This document shows, piece by piece, positions 34,573 to 43,399 of a stretch of DNA of 63,044 bases (positions are counted from its first letter, which is position 1; each line of letters opens with the position of its first letter). The stretch is from positions 1 through 63,044 of the forward strand of contig JAUMUT010000011.1 of the NCBI GenBank assembly GCA_030530525.1, written 5' to 3'. Made by a program: the position numbers and the translations under genes. The notes below the pieces were generated by a model. That model did not search any database. It was not told where the DNA came from and worked only from the letters and a program-made list of their open reading frames with translations. Source of the DNA: Capnocytophaga sp. Lineage in GTDB: Bacteria > Bacteroidota > Bacteroidia > Flavobacteriales > Flavobacteriaceae.

Positions 34573-35037
34573 TTAAAAAGGAAGTCCATCATCTTCCATA
34601 TCGGTATTGCCATTATAAGGCTCAAAAGCAGTTGTAGACGTTTGAGGAGCTTGGAAAGGCTGTTGTTGATATTGTGGTTGTTGCTGATATTGAGGCTGTT
34701 GGAACTGATTTTGAGTAAATTGTGCTGGTGCAGGTTGCTGAACGAATTGTGCTTGCTCATTTTGTACTGGCTCAATACGCCAACCTTGCAAAGAGTTAAA
34801 ATATTTAACTTCACCTTGTGGATTAGTCCATTCTCTACCTCGTACATTAAAGTAAATTTTTACTAATTGATTTACTTGATAAGAGTCTAATAATGAGCAA
34901 TTTCCTTGTGTAAATTCAAAAATAATACTTTGAGGATATTGCTCTTCGGTAGTAATTACAATTTCTCTTTTTTGAAACCCATTTGTTCCAAAATTTTGTG
35001 TTTGCCCAATCAGTTTTATACGACCTTGTATTTCCAT
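34573..35037 (-). CDS. DUF3127 (SSB-like) protein with acidic SSB-type tip
   Basis: This 154-aa protein starts MEIQGRIKLIGQTQNFG, followed by GFQKREIVITTEEQYPQSIIFEFTQGNCSLLD and YFNVRGREWTNPQGEVKYFNSLQGWRIE, the DUF3127 OB-fold family. The central linker is Gln/Pro-rich, and the C-terminus is MEDDGLPF, very close to the DD-D-IPF tip by which SSB recruits partners. A TTG six bases upstream (35043) would add two residues, but the ATG at 35037 is more likely. A single-stranded DNA-binding role is inferred from the fold and tip. Confidence 0.82.
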   Translation of the reverse strand: MEIQGRIKLIGQTQNFGTNGFQKREIVITTEEQYPQSIIFEFTQGNCSLLDSYQVNQLVKIYFNVRGREWTNPQGEVKYFNSLQGWRIEPVQNEQAQFVQQPAPAQFTQNQFQQPQYQQQPQYQQQPFQAPQTSTTAFEPYNGNTDMEDDGLPF

Positions 35038-35132
35038 AAACAAATAATAATTTTCTTGTTAATAAAAAATAAATTGACTATCAGAGAAATTCTATTTTTC
35101 TGATAATAAAAAAGAGTTGTTATTTTTCGTTG

Positions 35133-35140
35133 CAAAAGTA
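35133..35140 (-). promoter_or_regulatory. -7 box of DUF3127-ackA operon
   Basis: TACTTTTG on the minus strand, 96 bp upstream of the ATG at 35037, matches TAnnTTTG. It implies a long 5' leader containing the 35079-35105 hairpin. Confidence 0.6.
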
Positions 35141-35289
35141 ATAAAAATATTTTAAACAAAAATTTTTTTTATAAAAATATATAACCAAAAAGCATATTAT
35201 TTTAGGTAAAATAATTTTTTAAGAAGAAAAAATAAACAAAAGATATAAAAAATTAAAGCATATATTTAAAATATGTTTTATTTTTTTCG

Positions 35290-35297
35290 TAACTTTG
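35290..35297 (+). promoter_or_regulatory. -7 box of fumC
   Basis: TAACTTTG lies 84 bp before the ATG at 35381 and matches TAnnTTTG. Confidence 0.65.
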
Positions 35298-35380
35298 CTA
35301 AAATTTAGAGACCTGATTTTTATACTTGAATAAAAAATACTATAAATTACAGAATATTAATACTATAAAATTATTATTTT

Positions 35381-36778
35381 ATGGAATACAGAATTGAAAA
35401 AGACACAATGGGCGAGGTAAAAGTACCTGCCGACAAACTATGGGGGGCACAGACAGAACGCTCTCGTAACAATTTTAAAATTGGCGAAGAAGCATCTATG
35501 CCTAAGGAAGTTATCTACGGATTTGCTTACTTGAAAAAAGCTGCTGCGTATGCAAATTGCGAATTAGGCGTACTTTCTCAGGAAAAAAGAGACCTGATAG
35601 CCAAAGTGTGCGATGAAATTTTAGAGAAAAAATTAGATGCTCAATTCCCACTCGTGATTTGGCAAACAGGTTCAGGAACGCAATCTAATATGAATGTAAA
35701 TGAAGTAATCGCAAACCGCGCTCACCAATTGGCAGGGAAAAAAATAGGCGAAGGCGAAAAAACACTACAACCGAATGATGATGTAAATAAATCGCAATCT
35801 TCAAACGATACTTACCCAACAGGAATGCATATTGCCGCTTATAAAATGGTAATAGAAACTACCATTCCTGGCGTTGAAAAATTGTACAAAACCTTAAAGA
35901 AAAAATCCGAAGATTTTAAAAATGTAGTAAAAATAGGTCGTACTCACCTTATGGATGCTACTCCGCTTACCTTAGGGCAAGAATTTTCAGGCTATGCTTC
36001 TCAGTTAGAACACGGATTGCGAGCTTTGAAAAATACTTTAGCGCATCTTTCTGAATTAGCTTTGGGTGGTACTGCCGTAGGAACAGGAATTAATACTCCA
36101 AAAGGATATGACGTTTTGGTTGCCAAATATATAGCCGAATTTACAGGACTTCCTTTTGTTACTGCCGAAAATAAATTTGAAGCTCTTGCTGCTCACGATG
36201 CAATGGTGGAAACACACGGCGCATTAAAGCAATTAGCTGTTTCTTTGAATAAAATAGCGAATGATATTCGTATGATGGCATCAGGTCCTCGTAGTGGAAT
36301 AGGCGAAATTTTAATTCCTGCCAATGAACCAGGAAGCTCTATTATGCCAGGAAAAGTAAATCCTACCCAATGTGAAGCCGTTACAATGGTTGCTACACAA
36401 GTAATGGGGAATGATGTAGCCATTTCTGTCGGTGCAACACAAGGGCATTATGAACTAAATGTCTTTAAACCAGTTATTTGTGCTAATTTCTTACAATCTG
36501 CAAGATTAATAGGTGATGCTTGTGTAAGTTTTGAAGAACATTGTGTGGCAGGTATTGAGCCTAACGAAGGTCGTATTAAAGAATTGGTTAATAATAGTTT
36601 AATGCTTGTTACGGCTTTAAATACCAAAATAGGATATTATAAAGCTGCCGAAATAGCCAATACAGCTCATAAAAACGGAACTACTTTGCGAGAAGAAGCT
36701 ATCCGTTTGGGCTATGTTACCCCAGAAGAATTTGACGCTTGGGTAAAACCCGAAGATATGGTGGGAAGTTTAAAATAA
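35381..36778 (+). CDS. fumC: Fumarate hydratase class II
   Basis: FumC interconverts fumarate and L-malate without a metal cofactor. The 465-aa length is normal. The superfamily signature [13 protein letters not shown] is at 318, with [47 protein letters not shown], and a C-terminus that follows the FumC pattern. It is monocistronic with a long-loop hairpin terminator. Confidence 0.97.
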   Translation: MEYRIEKDTMGEVKVPADKLWGAQTERSRNNFKIGEEASMPKEVIYGFAYLKKAAAYANCELGVLSQEKRDLIAKVCDEILEKKLDAQFPLVIWQTGSGTQSNMNVNEVIANRAHQLAGKKIGEGEKTLQPNDDVNKSQSSNDTYPTGMHIAAYKMVIETTIPGVEKLYKTLKKKSEDFKNVVKIGRTHLMDATPLTLGQEFSGYASQLEHGLRALKNTLAHLSELALGGTAVGTGINTPKGYDVLVAKYIAEFTGLPFVTAENKFEALAAHDAMVETHGALKQLAVSLNKIANDIRMMASGPRSGIGEILIPANEPGSSIMPGKVNPTQCEAVTMVATQVMGNDVAISVGATQGHYELNVFKPVICANFLQSARLIGDACVSFEEHCVAGIEPNEGRIKELVNNSLMLVTALNTKIGYYKAAEIANTAHKNGTTLREEAIRLGYVTPEEFDAWVKPEDMVGSLK

Positions 36779-36803
36779 TTTTTCATTTTTTTATATGTTT
36801 TTT

Positions 36804-36846
36804 AAGTATGCTATTGGAATATTATTTTTCTGGTAGCATACTTTTG
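36804..36846 (+). terminator. Probable terminator of fumC
   Basis: The 10-bp stem AAGTATGCTA/TAGCATACTT has a 20-nt loop and a short T run, 26 bp after the fumC stop. Confidence 0.7.
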
Positions 36847-36909
36847 TAAATTCATAAAACAGATAAAAATATTTATTATTTTGAAAAAGGTTCAATATTA
36901 AAAATAAAA

Positions 36910-36925
36910 TGGCACGCATATTGCT
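36910..36925 (+). promoter_or_regulatory. Sigma-54 (RpoN) promoter
   Basis: TGGCACG-N4-TTGCT matches the sigma-54 consensus TGGCACG-N4-TTGCW exactly, with GG (-24) and GC (-12) separated by ten bases. Transcription would start near 36936, about 38 nt before the ATG of the small membrane protein. No enhancer site was identified. The next gene gapN follows with no terminator. Confidence 0.8.
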
Positions 36926-36973
36926 AATACATTTCTTCACAACTTAGTACTTTGGATATAAACTAAAATAATA

Positions 36974-37150
36974 ATGAATAAAAATTCCGTTTTAGGGTAT
37001 GCTACCCTTATAATGATAGTCTTTGGATTGTCTCTCATCGCATTGGGTATTTTCCGGTATGAAGATATTGCTGGCTGGGGCTTTGGTGTAGCTGGTTTTG
37101 GCTTTTTAGCTATCGCTTGGGTCTTTGATTCTTTAAAAGGAAGAGTTTAG
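36974..37150 (+). CDS. CAL67264-type small membrane protein
   Basis: This 58-aa protein, starting MNKNSVLGYATLIMIVFGLSLIALGIFRYEDIAGWG and ending in a second membrane segment AGFGFLAIAWVFDSLKGRV, closely matches a small two-span membrane protein family widespread in Flavobacteriaceae. Function is unknown. It lies directly behind the sigma-54 promoter and 56 bp upstream of gapN without an intervening terminator. Confidence 0.8.
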   Translation: MNKNSVLGYATLIMIVFGLSLIALGIFRYEDIAGWGFGVAGFGFLAIAWVFDSLKGRV

Positions 37151-37206
37151 TTGTAAGACTATAAAAATCAACAAATTAATAGAAAAAATTAGCAAATAAA
37201 AAAAGA

Positions 37207-38793
37207 ATGAATACATTTCAAGAAATTCCTAAAACATTCCAAATAGAACCATTACACTATACTCATTATTTGGTAAATGGTGAATTAAGAGAATGGAAAG
37301 GGAAACAAGATGAAATATACTCAACTATTTCATCAACAGAGAGTTATAAGCCTACTTTGGTAGGGTCTGTACCTCATTTGGGTAAAGAAGAAGCACTACA
37401 AGCACTTCAAGCAGCTACGGAGGCTTACGGAAGGGGCAAAGGCTTATGGCCTACAATGCGAGTTATTGACCGAATCGCAGCAATGGAACGTTTTACCAAA
37501 ATAATGGAAACCAAAAAAGCGGAAATTGTTAAGCTGATGATGTGGGAAATAGGGAAAAGCCTTCCAGAATCTGAAAAAGAATTTGACCGAACCATAGAAT
37601 ATATCTATAATACCATAGAAGAATATAAGCAATTGGATAGAGATTGTGCCAAATTTGAGAAAAAAGATGGTATAAATGCTCATATTCGGCGAGGTCCTTT
37701 GGGGATTGTTCTCTGTTTAGGTCCTTATAATTACCCACTAAATGAGGCTTTCGCTTTGCTTATTCCTGCTTTAATAATGGGAAATACTGCTATTTATAAA
37801 CCACCTAAACACGGTGTTTTACTTATTACTCCGCTTTTGGAGGCGTTTAAAGAAAGTTTTCCGAAGGGGGTAATTAATATTATTTTTGGTCGTGGTCGTG
37901 AGGTGGCAACCCCAATTATGGAAAGCGGACAAGTGAATGTTCTTGCGCTTATCGGGAATAGTAAATCTGCAATTGCACTGCAAGATGCGCACCCGAATAA
38001 AAACAGACTTCGTTTGGTTTTAGGTTTAGAAGCGAAAAATCCAGCTGTCATTTTGTCCGATGCTGACATTTCTTTGTCTGTAAATGAATGCGTTAGTGGC
38101 TCATTGTCTTTCAACGGACAACGATGTACAGCATTGAAAATCATTTATGTACATAAAGATATTCAAGATAAATTTTTATCCGAATTTTGTAAAAAAGTAG
38201 ATGAGTTAAAATTTGGAAATCCTTGGGAAGAAGGAGTAAAATTAACCCCTCTGCCAGAACCGAATAAACCTGATTATATTCAAGAACTTATTGACGATGC
38301 GCTCGCCAAAGGAGCTAAAATTATTAATAAAAAAGGCGGTGAGCGTACAGAGAATTTTATTTTCCCATCGGTGATATTTCCTGTAACGCCTGATATGCGA
38401 GTGTATCACGAAGAACAATTTGGACCTATTGTTCCTATTCGTTTATTTTCAGATAAAGATGAAATTTGCCAAGAAGTAGCCAACTCCAATTACGGGCAAC
38501 AAATAAGTATTTTTGGTAAAGATATAAAAGAATTGGCACCACTTATTGACACGATGGTTAATTTGGTTTGCCGAGTGAATATCAATAGTCAATGCCAACG
38601 AGGTCCTGATATTTTCCCTTTCACGGGGCGAAAAGATTCAGCAGTAAGCACATTGAGCGTTCAAGATGCGCTTCGGGCATTTTCTATTCGTACTTTTGTA
38701 GCTTCCAAAGACAATGAATATAATAATGAAATTTTAGAAGAATTATTAAATACACGAAGTTCTAATTTTATCAGTACACATTATATTTTATAA
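37207..38793 (+). CDS. gapN: NADP-dependent non-phosphorylating glyceraldehyde-3-phosphate dehydrogenase
   Basis: GapN oxidises glyceraldehyde 3-phosphate directly to 3-phosphoglycerate and makes NADPH, skipping ATP formation. The 528-aa aldehyde dehydrogenase shows [23 protein letters not shown], the Glu of [14 protein letters not shown] (Glu275), and [10 protein letters not shown] with the nucleophile Cys307. Sequence features such as [20 protein letters not shown] and [13 protein letters not shown] agree with the GapN branch rather than a generic ALDH. Upstream, a sigma-54 promoter and a small membrane protein may be part of its control. Confidence 0.88.
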   Translation: MNTFQEIPKTFQIEPLHYTHYLVNGELREWKGKQDEIYSTISSTESYKPTLVGSVPHLGKEEALQALQAATEAYGRGKGLWPTMRVIDRIAAMERFTKIMETKKAEIVKLMMWEIGKSLPESEKEFDRTIEYIYNTIEEYKQLDRDCAKFEKKDGINAHIRRGPLGIVLCLGPYNYPLNEAFALLIPALIMGNTAIYKPPKHGVLLITPLLEAFKESFPKGVINIIFGRGREVATPIMESGQVNVLALIGNSKSAIALQDAHPNKNRLRLVLGLEAKNPAVILSDADISLSVNECVSGSLSFNGQRCTALKIIYVHKDIQDKFLSEFCKKVDELKFGNPWEEGVKLTPLPEPNKPDYIQELIDDALAKGAKIINKKGGERTENFIFPSVIFPVTPDMRVYHEEQFGPIVPIRLFSDKDEICQEVANSNYGQQISIFGKDIKELAPLIDTMVNLVCRVNINSQCQRGPDIFPFTGRKDSAVSTLSVQDALRAFSIRTFVASKDNEYNNEILEELLNTRSSNFISTHYIL

Positions 38794-38799
38794 TATTAT

Positions 38800-38832
38800 A
38801 AGGTAGATATTTTATTAATATCTGCCTTTTTT
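38800..38832 (+). terminator. Terminator of gapN
   Basis: AAGGTAGATATT pairs with AATATCTGCCTT (one G-U), followed by T6, shortly after the gapN stop. Confidence 0.88.
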
Positions 38833-38927
38833 ATTTTGACACCCTTTAAATTAGTGTTATTTAAAAAAAATAATTAATAAAAATATAAAAAAATATTTAG
38901 TTTTTATAAAAAATATAAAAAGAAATA

Positions 38928-39140
38928 ATGACTCCTGAAATTCTTAAAGAAATACTAACAACTCCTATGCCTTATGGTAAATATAAAGGAACAATAATAG
39001 CAGATTTACCTATTTATTATTTGGAATGGTTTAGCGCAAAAGGCTTTCCAAAAGGCAAACTTGGAATGCTTTTGGCTACTACTTTTGAGATAAAAACTAA
39101 CGGATTACAAGAGATTATAGATAATCTTAAAAAATTATGA
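38928..39140 (+). CDS. DUF3820 family protein
   Basis: The 70-aa protein has the whole DUF3820 pattern: MPYGKYKGTIIADLPIYYLEWFSAKGFPKGKLG, then EIKTNGLQEII. This small fold is also found as the tail of the exonuclease in this window. It probably binds nucleic acid or a partner protein. The function is unproven. It overlaps the next lipoprotein gene by 4 bp (ATGA), so they are co-translated. Confidence 0.87.
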   Translation: MTPEILKEILTTPMPYGKYKGTIIADLPIYYLEWFSAKGFPKGKLGMLLATTFEIKTNGLQEIIDNLKKL

Positions 39141-40024
39141 AAAAAGTACTTTTTCTTTATAGCTTCTTGGTAGCTTGTAATTTTTTTTCTTGCAAAGATA
39201 ATTCTGGAAATAATGTCTATATAAATGAAAGTCAGTTAGATACTATTAAAAAAACTTATTATCTTAATAGAAAAACAATAGATAGTTTGTGGTTAGAAAA
39301 TATTAAAGAAAATGCCTTAGCAGATATTAGTTGTCGTTTTGAAGGGAAAGAGCTTGATTATATATTTTACCCAAGGGAAAATTCTCTTCATTTTTCTTAC
39401 ATAAAAGTAGGTAATTTTTTTGATAATCAAAATTTTTATGCTATTATTTATACAAAAGCGATAGGAATAATAGTTGTAGATTTGTATAAATTAACTAAAA
39501 ATAATTCTTTTGAACAGAAAATTTCTTCTGAAAGTTTTTCTGAGTTAGTACAACCAATGGATACTATTTTTGATGCCAATGGCGATGGAGAGAAAGATTT
39601 TCTTATCAATTTTTATCCTGCTTCGGGGTGTTGTATGCGAGATGTGTATATTGTTTATCTTTCTCCTAATAAAAAAGAAGGAAAGATAACGAACTCTTTA
39701 GAGTTTATGAATCCCACTTTTTTCCCTGAAGAGCAAGTGATACGAGGTGTAGATTATGGACATCCTGGCGAGGTAGGGTTATATACGTATCGTTGGAAAG
39801 GCGAGGAAGTAGATACCTTGGAGTACATTTATCCAGATTATACAACACGAGGGAAAACATTTATAAAAACGGGAAAAAGTTGCTATTATCCAACAAAAGA
39901 AGAAGGTATCCCTTTAAAAAAACTTCCCGAAGAATATAAAAAAATAAACGGATTATATTGGTTTTTCTTATATGATGAAAAAATTTTTGATAATATTTTA
40001 AAAGACAAACAAAATAGCAAATAA
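39137..40024 (+). CDS. Lipoprotein with EF-hand-like segment
   Basis: This 295-aa lipoprotein starts MKKVLFLYSFLVACNFFSCKDNSG (Cys19 in FFSC). The middle has strand-rich sequence and MDTIFDANGDGEKDFLINFYPASGCCMRD, where DANGDGEKDF is an EF-hand/VCBS-like Ca-binding loop and the CC pair may form a disulphide. The end is RGVDYGHPGEVGLYTYRW... The family is not recognised with certainty. It is translationally coupled to DUF3820 upstream. Confidence 0.7.
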   Translation: MKKVLFLYSFLVACNFFSCKDNSGNNVYINESQLDTIKKTYYLNRKTIDSLWLENIKENALADISCRFEGKELDYIFYPRENSLHFSYIKVGNFFDNQNFYAIIYTKAIGIIVVDLYKLTKNNSFEQKISSESFSELVQPMDTIFDANGDGEKDFLINFYPASGCCMRDVYIVYLSPNKKEGKITNSLEFMNPTFFPEEQVIRGVDYGHPGEVGLYTYRWKGEEVDTLEYIYPDYTTRGKTFIKTGKSCYYPTKEEGIPLKKLPEEYKKINGLYWFFLYDEKIFDNILKDKQNSK

Positions 40025-40070
40025 AACAAAAATATTATCTCTTAAAATAGGATTTTATCTTATTTTTGCA

Positions 40071-40078
40071 TATCTTTG
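40071..40078 (+). promoter_or_regulatory. -7 box of the Wzz-like gene
   Basis: TATCTTTG matches TAnnTTTG. The longer frame from 40076 begins within it, so the ATG at 40115 is taken as the start. Confidence 0.7.
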
Positions 40079-40114
40079 CCCCGCTATAAATGTGAAATTT
40101 TTTATAATTTACCA

Positions 40115-41206
40115 ATGGAACAAAAAGAAGAAGAAATAGACTTGATAGCCTTACTTTTAAAAATATGGGAAGGCAGAATGTTAATTTTTAAATATTTTAT
40201 TATATTTTTTGTTATAGGGGGGGTTATTGCGGTTTTTTCTCCAAAAGAATACACTGCAAATTCTGTTGTTTTGCCACAGAGTAATTCGGCAGGAAGTTTA
40301 GGAAGTCTTGGCGGTTTGGCAGCTATTGCAGGAGTAAATATTAACGCAAATAACAACGCTGATATTTTGCCAAAATTGTACCCAAATATAGCGCAAAGTA
40401 TTCCATTTCAAAAGGAAATGATAAAAACGCTTATTAATGTACAAGGAGTGGATATGCCCATTACCTATGAAGAATATTACGAAAAATATCCTAAAACAAA
40501 TATCTTAACAAATATTAAAAAATATACGATTGGTTTGCCTGGTCTTATCTTAAATTCTTTGAAAAAATCAGATAAAAAAGAAACAATAGTAGCGAGAGAC
40601 TCATCTGCTATTTATTCTATTTCAGAAAAAGAAAAAGTTTTGTTTGACCAACTAAAAGGACAATTAGATATAAATTACTCAGAGAAAGAAGGTTCTGTAA
40701 CTCTTTCATTTTCAATGGATGAGCCTCTTGCAGCAGCGCAAATGTTAAAACGTGCAGAAACTTATTTGCAAGATGCAGTAACAGAATTTAAAATACAAAA
40801 AGCAAAGCAACAGCTTGATTTTATTCAAAAAAGATACGATGAGGCAGAAAAAGACTTTAAGGAAAAACAAATTCGTTTAGCTTCTTTCCAAGATAGTAAT
40901 CGTGGGCTTGTTTCTTCTCTTCCTCAAACTCGGCTTTCTCAATTACAAACCGATTTTAATTTGGCTTTTAATATTTATTCAGAATTAGCAAAACAGCTTG
41001 AAAATCAGAAAATTAAAGTAAAAGAAGACACTCCTGTTTTCACAATTATAGAACCTGTAAGTATCCCATTGGAAAGAACAAAACCCAAACGAGGAATGAT
41101 AGTTGCTATATGGAGTTTTCTTGGAATTGTACTTGGAACAGGTGTTATTTTTATTAAAGATTTCACTTCTAACCTGAAAAAAGAAATGGGAGCAAAAGAA
41201 GAATAA
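40115..41206 (+). CDS. Wzz/Vpu-type polysaccharide chain-length regulator
   Basis: This 363-aa protein starts MEQKEEEIDLIALLLKIWEGR. TM1 is at about 26-43 (YFIIFFVIGGVIAVFS) and a second TM is near the C-terminus (RGMIVAIWSFLGIVLGTGVIFI). Between them lies the periplasmic Wzz-like coiled coil (about 205-290). The TM1 anchor is followed by the Gly-rich segment SNSAGSLGSLGGLAAIAG, typical of this family. It sets O-antigen or capsule length. A G7 run at 40217-40223 lies in the first membrane segment. It is followed by pepE. Confidence 0.85.
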   Translation: MEQKEEEIDLIALLLKIWEGRMLIFKYFIIFFVIGGVIAVFSPKEYTANSVVLPQSNSAGSLGSLGGLAAIAGVNINANNNADILPKLYPNIAQSIPFQKEMIKTLINVQGVDMPITYEEYYEKYPKTNILTNIKKYTIGLPGLILNSLKKSDKKETIVARDSSAIYSISEKEKVLFDQLKGQLDINYSEKEGSVTLSFSMDEPLAAAQMLKRAETYLQDAVTEFKIQKAKQQLDFIQKRYDEAEKDFKEKQIRLASFQDSNRGLVSSLPQTRLSQLQTDFNLAFNIYSELAKQLENQKIKVKEDTPVFTIIEPVSIPLERTKPKRGMIVAIWSFLGIVLGTGVIFIKDFTSNLKKEMGAKEE

Positions 41207-41230
41207 GTATTTAAAAAAGTAAATTTGATA

Positions 41231-41935
41231 ATGAAAAAAATTCTATTAGCCAGTACTTCAACAATTTACGGAGGAACTTATTTGTCTTATTTGCAAGAAG
41301 AATTGACTTCTTTTTTTAAGACAGCAAATGAGATTTTATTCATTCCTTTTGCTCGCCCCAGTGGTATTTCGCACGATGAATATACAGAAATAGCACAACA
41401 AGGTTTTTCTTCTATTGGGAAAAAAATAGTAGGCTTGCATACTTTTTCCAATCCTTCTGAGGCTATAAAAAATGCAGAAGCAATATTTACAGGCGGAGGC
41501 AATACTTTTTTATTAGTTACCAAACTTTATGAATTAGGTTTGATGAGCGTTCTTAGAGAGGTTGTTCTTAACGGAACACCTTATATGGGAACCAGTGCAG
41601 GGAGCAATATAGCAGGGCAAACGATGCAGACAACCAACGATATGCCTATTATTTACCCGCCAAGTTTTGAAACTTTGGGCATTGTTCCTTTTAATATTAA
41701 TCCGCATTATCTTGATCCTGACCCAAATAGCAAGCATAAAGGAGAAACCAGAGAAACTCGAATTAATGAATTTCACAAGCTCAATACTATTCCTGTTATT
41801 GGGCTTCGGGAAGGAAGTTGGCTTTTGGTAGAGGAGGAGCATATTTCCCTAAAAGGAGATTTTACAGCCCGAATATTTGAGCAAAATAAAGCACCTTTTG
41901 AATGGAATGGTAAAGAAAAATTATCATTTTTTTAA
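41231..41935 (+). CDS. pepE: Dipeptidase E (alpha-aspartyl dipeptidase)
   Basis: PepE hydrolyses N-terminal Asp dipeptides, with a Ser-His-Glu type S51 active site. The protein starts MKKILLASTSTIYGGTYLSYLQEEL (a TTG at 41225 would only add two residues), with FTGGGNTFLLV, GTPYMGTSAGSNIAGQT (Ser nucleophile) and NPHYLDPDPNSKHKGETRETRI. The length of 234 aa fits. Its last codon overlaps the stop of convergent queE by two bases. Confidence 0.93.
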   Translation: MKKILLASTSTIYGGTYLSYLQEELTSFFKTANEILFIPFARPSGISHDEYTEIAQQGFSSIGKKIVGLHTFSNPSEAIKNAEAIFTGGGNTFLLVTKLYELGLMSVLREVVLNGTPYMGTSAGSNIAGQTMQTTNDMPIIYPPSFETLGIVPFNINPHYLDPDPNSKHKGETRETRINEFHKLNTIPVIGLREGSWLLVEEEHISLKGDFTARIFEQNKAPFEWNGKEKLSFF

Positions 41936-42564
41936 GGAATATTCATATATTTATGAGTTTGTAAGGATATTTTCCATTGCGGATTTTCCATAACATATTC
42001 TACTATTTTAGGTATCATTTTTTCTCTTCGGCTCCATTCAGGTTGTAGATACAAGATACAATTTTTATTGGTAAGAGTTGCCATTTCTTCTGCAAAAAGA
42101 AAGTCATTATTGTTGTAAATAATCATTTTTAGTTCGTGTGCTTTTTCGTGAACTTTCGGTGTTGGTCGTTTTGTCTTTTTAGGAGAAAGACATATCCAGT
42201 CCCAATCGCCTGTGAGTTCATATGCGCCAGATGTTTCAATGTGAGTTCGCATTCCGTTGGTTTTCAGTAAATTAGTAAGCGGATACATATTCCACATCAG
42301 TGGTTCTCCTCCTGTTACAACAATTGTTTTAGAATATTTCAGAGCGTCTTCCGCTATTTTATGAATAGAAGTAGGCGGGTGTAACTTTGCGTCCCAACTT
42401 TCTTTAACATCGCACCAATGACAACCCACATCACAACCTCCCAACCGAATAAAATAAGCGGCTGCACCTTTATAAAAACCTTCTCCTTGTATGGTATAGA
42501 AGGCTTCCATCAAAGGTAGCATTTCTCCTTTTTCTACTAATAATTGTGTATCTTTTTCTGACAT
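41932..42564 (-). CDS. queE: 7-carboxy-7-deazaguanine synthase QueE
   Basis: QueE is a radical-SAM enzyme that converts 6-carboxy-tetrahydropterin to 7-carboxy-7-deazaguanine for queuosine. The 210-aa protein shows AFYTIQGEGFYKGAAAYFIRLGGCDVGCHWCD, with the C-x3-C-x2-C cluster motif, and VTGGEPLMWNMYPL. The rest follows the QueE pattern. It is convergent with pepE, with stop codons overlapping by two bases. No other que gene is in the window. Confidence 0.92.
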   Translation of the reverse strand: MSEKDTQLLVEKGEMLPLMEAFYTIQGEGFYKGAAAYFIRLGGCDVGCHWCDVKESWDAKLHPPTSIHKIAEDALKYSKTIVVTGGEPLMWNMYPLTNLLKTNGMRTHIETSGAYELTGDWDWICLSPKKTKRPTPKVHEKAHELKMIIYNNNDFLFAEEMATLTNKNCILYLQPEWSRREKMIPKIVEYVMENPQWKISLQTHKYMNIP

Positions 42565-42582
42565 TTTTGAGTTATTATAAAA

Positions 42583-42610
42583 TAAAAACCCTACAAATAG
42601 TAGGGCTTTT
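42583..42610 (-). terminator. Terminator of the nusB-DUF1573-yajC operon
   Basis: CCCTAC/GTAGGG stem with T run on the minus strand just past the yajC stop. Confidence 0.85.
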
Positions 42611-42612
42611 GG

Positions 42613-42915
42613 TTATTTACTTTCTGTGGTATTCAGTTTTTTAGAATAATCAAGAGAAATTGCAGAGCGTTCAAATTTTAATTTTCCTGATAATGTTTCA
42701 ATAATTACAGAACTATCATTAATCTCTGAAATTCTTCCGTGAAGCCCACTTTTCATAATTACTTTATCCCCTTTTTTTAATCCTTCATAGAATTTTTTTT
42801 CTTGCTTTTGGCGTCTCATTTGTGGGTAAATCATTAAGATAAAAAGTCCGCCAAACATTATAAGGATAAATAAAAAATTGTTTGCCCCTGGTGCTGCTTG
42901 TAAAATAGAATTCAT
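42613..42915 (-). CDS. yajC: Preprotein translocase subunit YajC
   Basis: YajC is a small partner of SecDF at the Sec translocon. This 100-aa protein has one membrane span (NFLFILIMFGGLFILMIYP), then RRQKQEKKFYEGLKKGDKVIMKSGLHGRISEINDSSVIIE, the diagnostic YajC cytoplasmic pattern. It is in the typical Bacteroidota order nusB-DUF1573-yajC. Confidence 0.95.
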   Translation of the reverse strand: MNSILQAAPGANNFLFILIMFGGLFILMIYPQMRRQKQEKKFYEGLKKGDKVIMKSGLHGRISEINDSSVIIETLSGKLKFERSAISLDYSKKLNTTESK

Positions 42916-42933
42916 AAAATATGTTTAAAATGA

Positions 42934-43377
42934 TTAATCTTGTACTAAAGCTTTGATAGTCAATAGATGAGTTCCGCTTTCGGTATTGGCATTGATAGTA
43001 ACTGTCTTGGTTACCAAATCTTTCCCAGAACCATTGAAACTAACTTTTATTTCTCCTTTTTCGCCAGGCGCAATAGGGCTTTCAGGTTTTTCGGGTACTG
43101 TACAGCCACAACTACTTGTAGCATTGGTAATAATAAGCGGAGCATCGCCTGTGTTTTTGAATGTGAAAATAGTTTCCACAGAAGTTCCTGGCTTTATTTT
43201 ACCAAAATCGTGTTCTGTTTCTTCAAACGAAATTACAGGATAACGATTAGCTTCTTGTGCTAATTTTTCCGCTTGGGTTAAGTTTTCTTGGTTGATTTTC
43301 TCAACAGCATTGGTAGAATTATTACAAGAAACCAATGCAAAAACTAAAAATGCAGATGCAATAATTGTTTTTTTCAT
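42934..43377 (-). CDS. DUF1573 lipoprotein
   Basis: This 147-aa lipoprotein has the lipobox ALVSC. The DUF1573 core reads ISFEETEHDFGKIKPGTSVETIFTFKNTGDAPLIITNATSSCGCTVPEKPESPIAPGEKGEIKVSFN, with the conserved SCGCT Cys pair. Ig-like lipoproteins of this family are common in Bacteroidota with unknown function. It lies between nusB and yajC, a conserved order. Confidence 0.92.
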   Translation of the reverse strand: MKKTIIASAFLVFALVSCNNSTNAVEKINQENLTQAEKLAQEANRYPVISFEETEHDFGKIKPGTSVETIFTFKNTGDAPLIITNATSSCGCTVPEKPESPIAPGEKGEIKVSFNGSGKDLVTKTVTINANTESGTHLLTIKALVQD

Positions 43378-43399
43378 TATTTTTATAATTTAATATAAA

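Larger units (their letters stand above)
35044..35380. other. 337-bp divergent intergenic region
   Basis: It holds the minus-strand -7 box of the DUF3127 operon (35133-35140), a 5'-UTR hairpin TATCAGA/TCTGATA (35079-35085 with 35099-35105), and the fumC -7 box (35290-35297). I see no gene between them. Confidence 0.65.
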
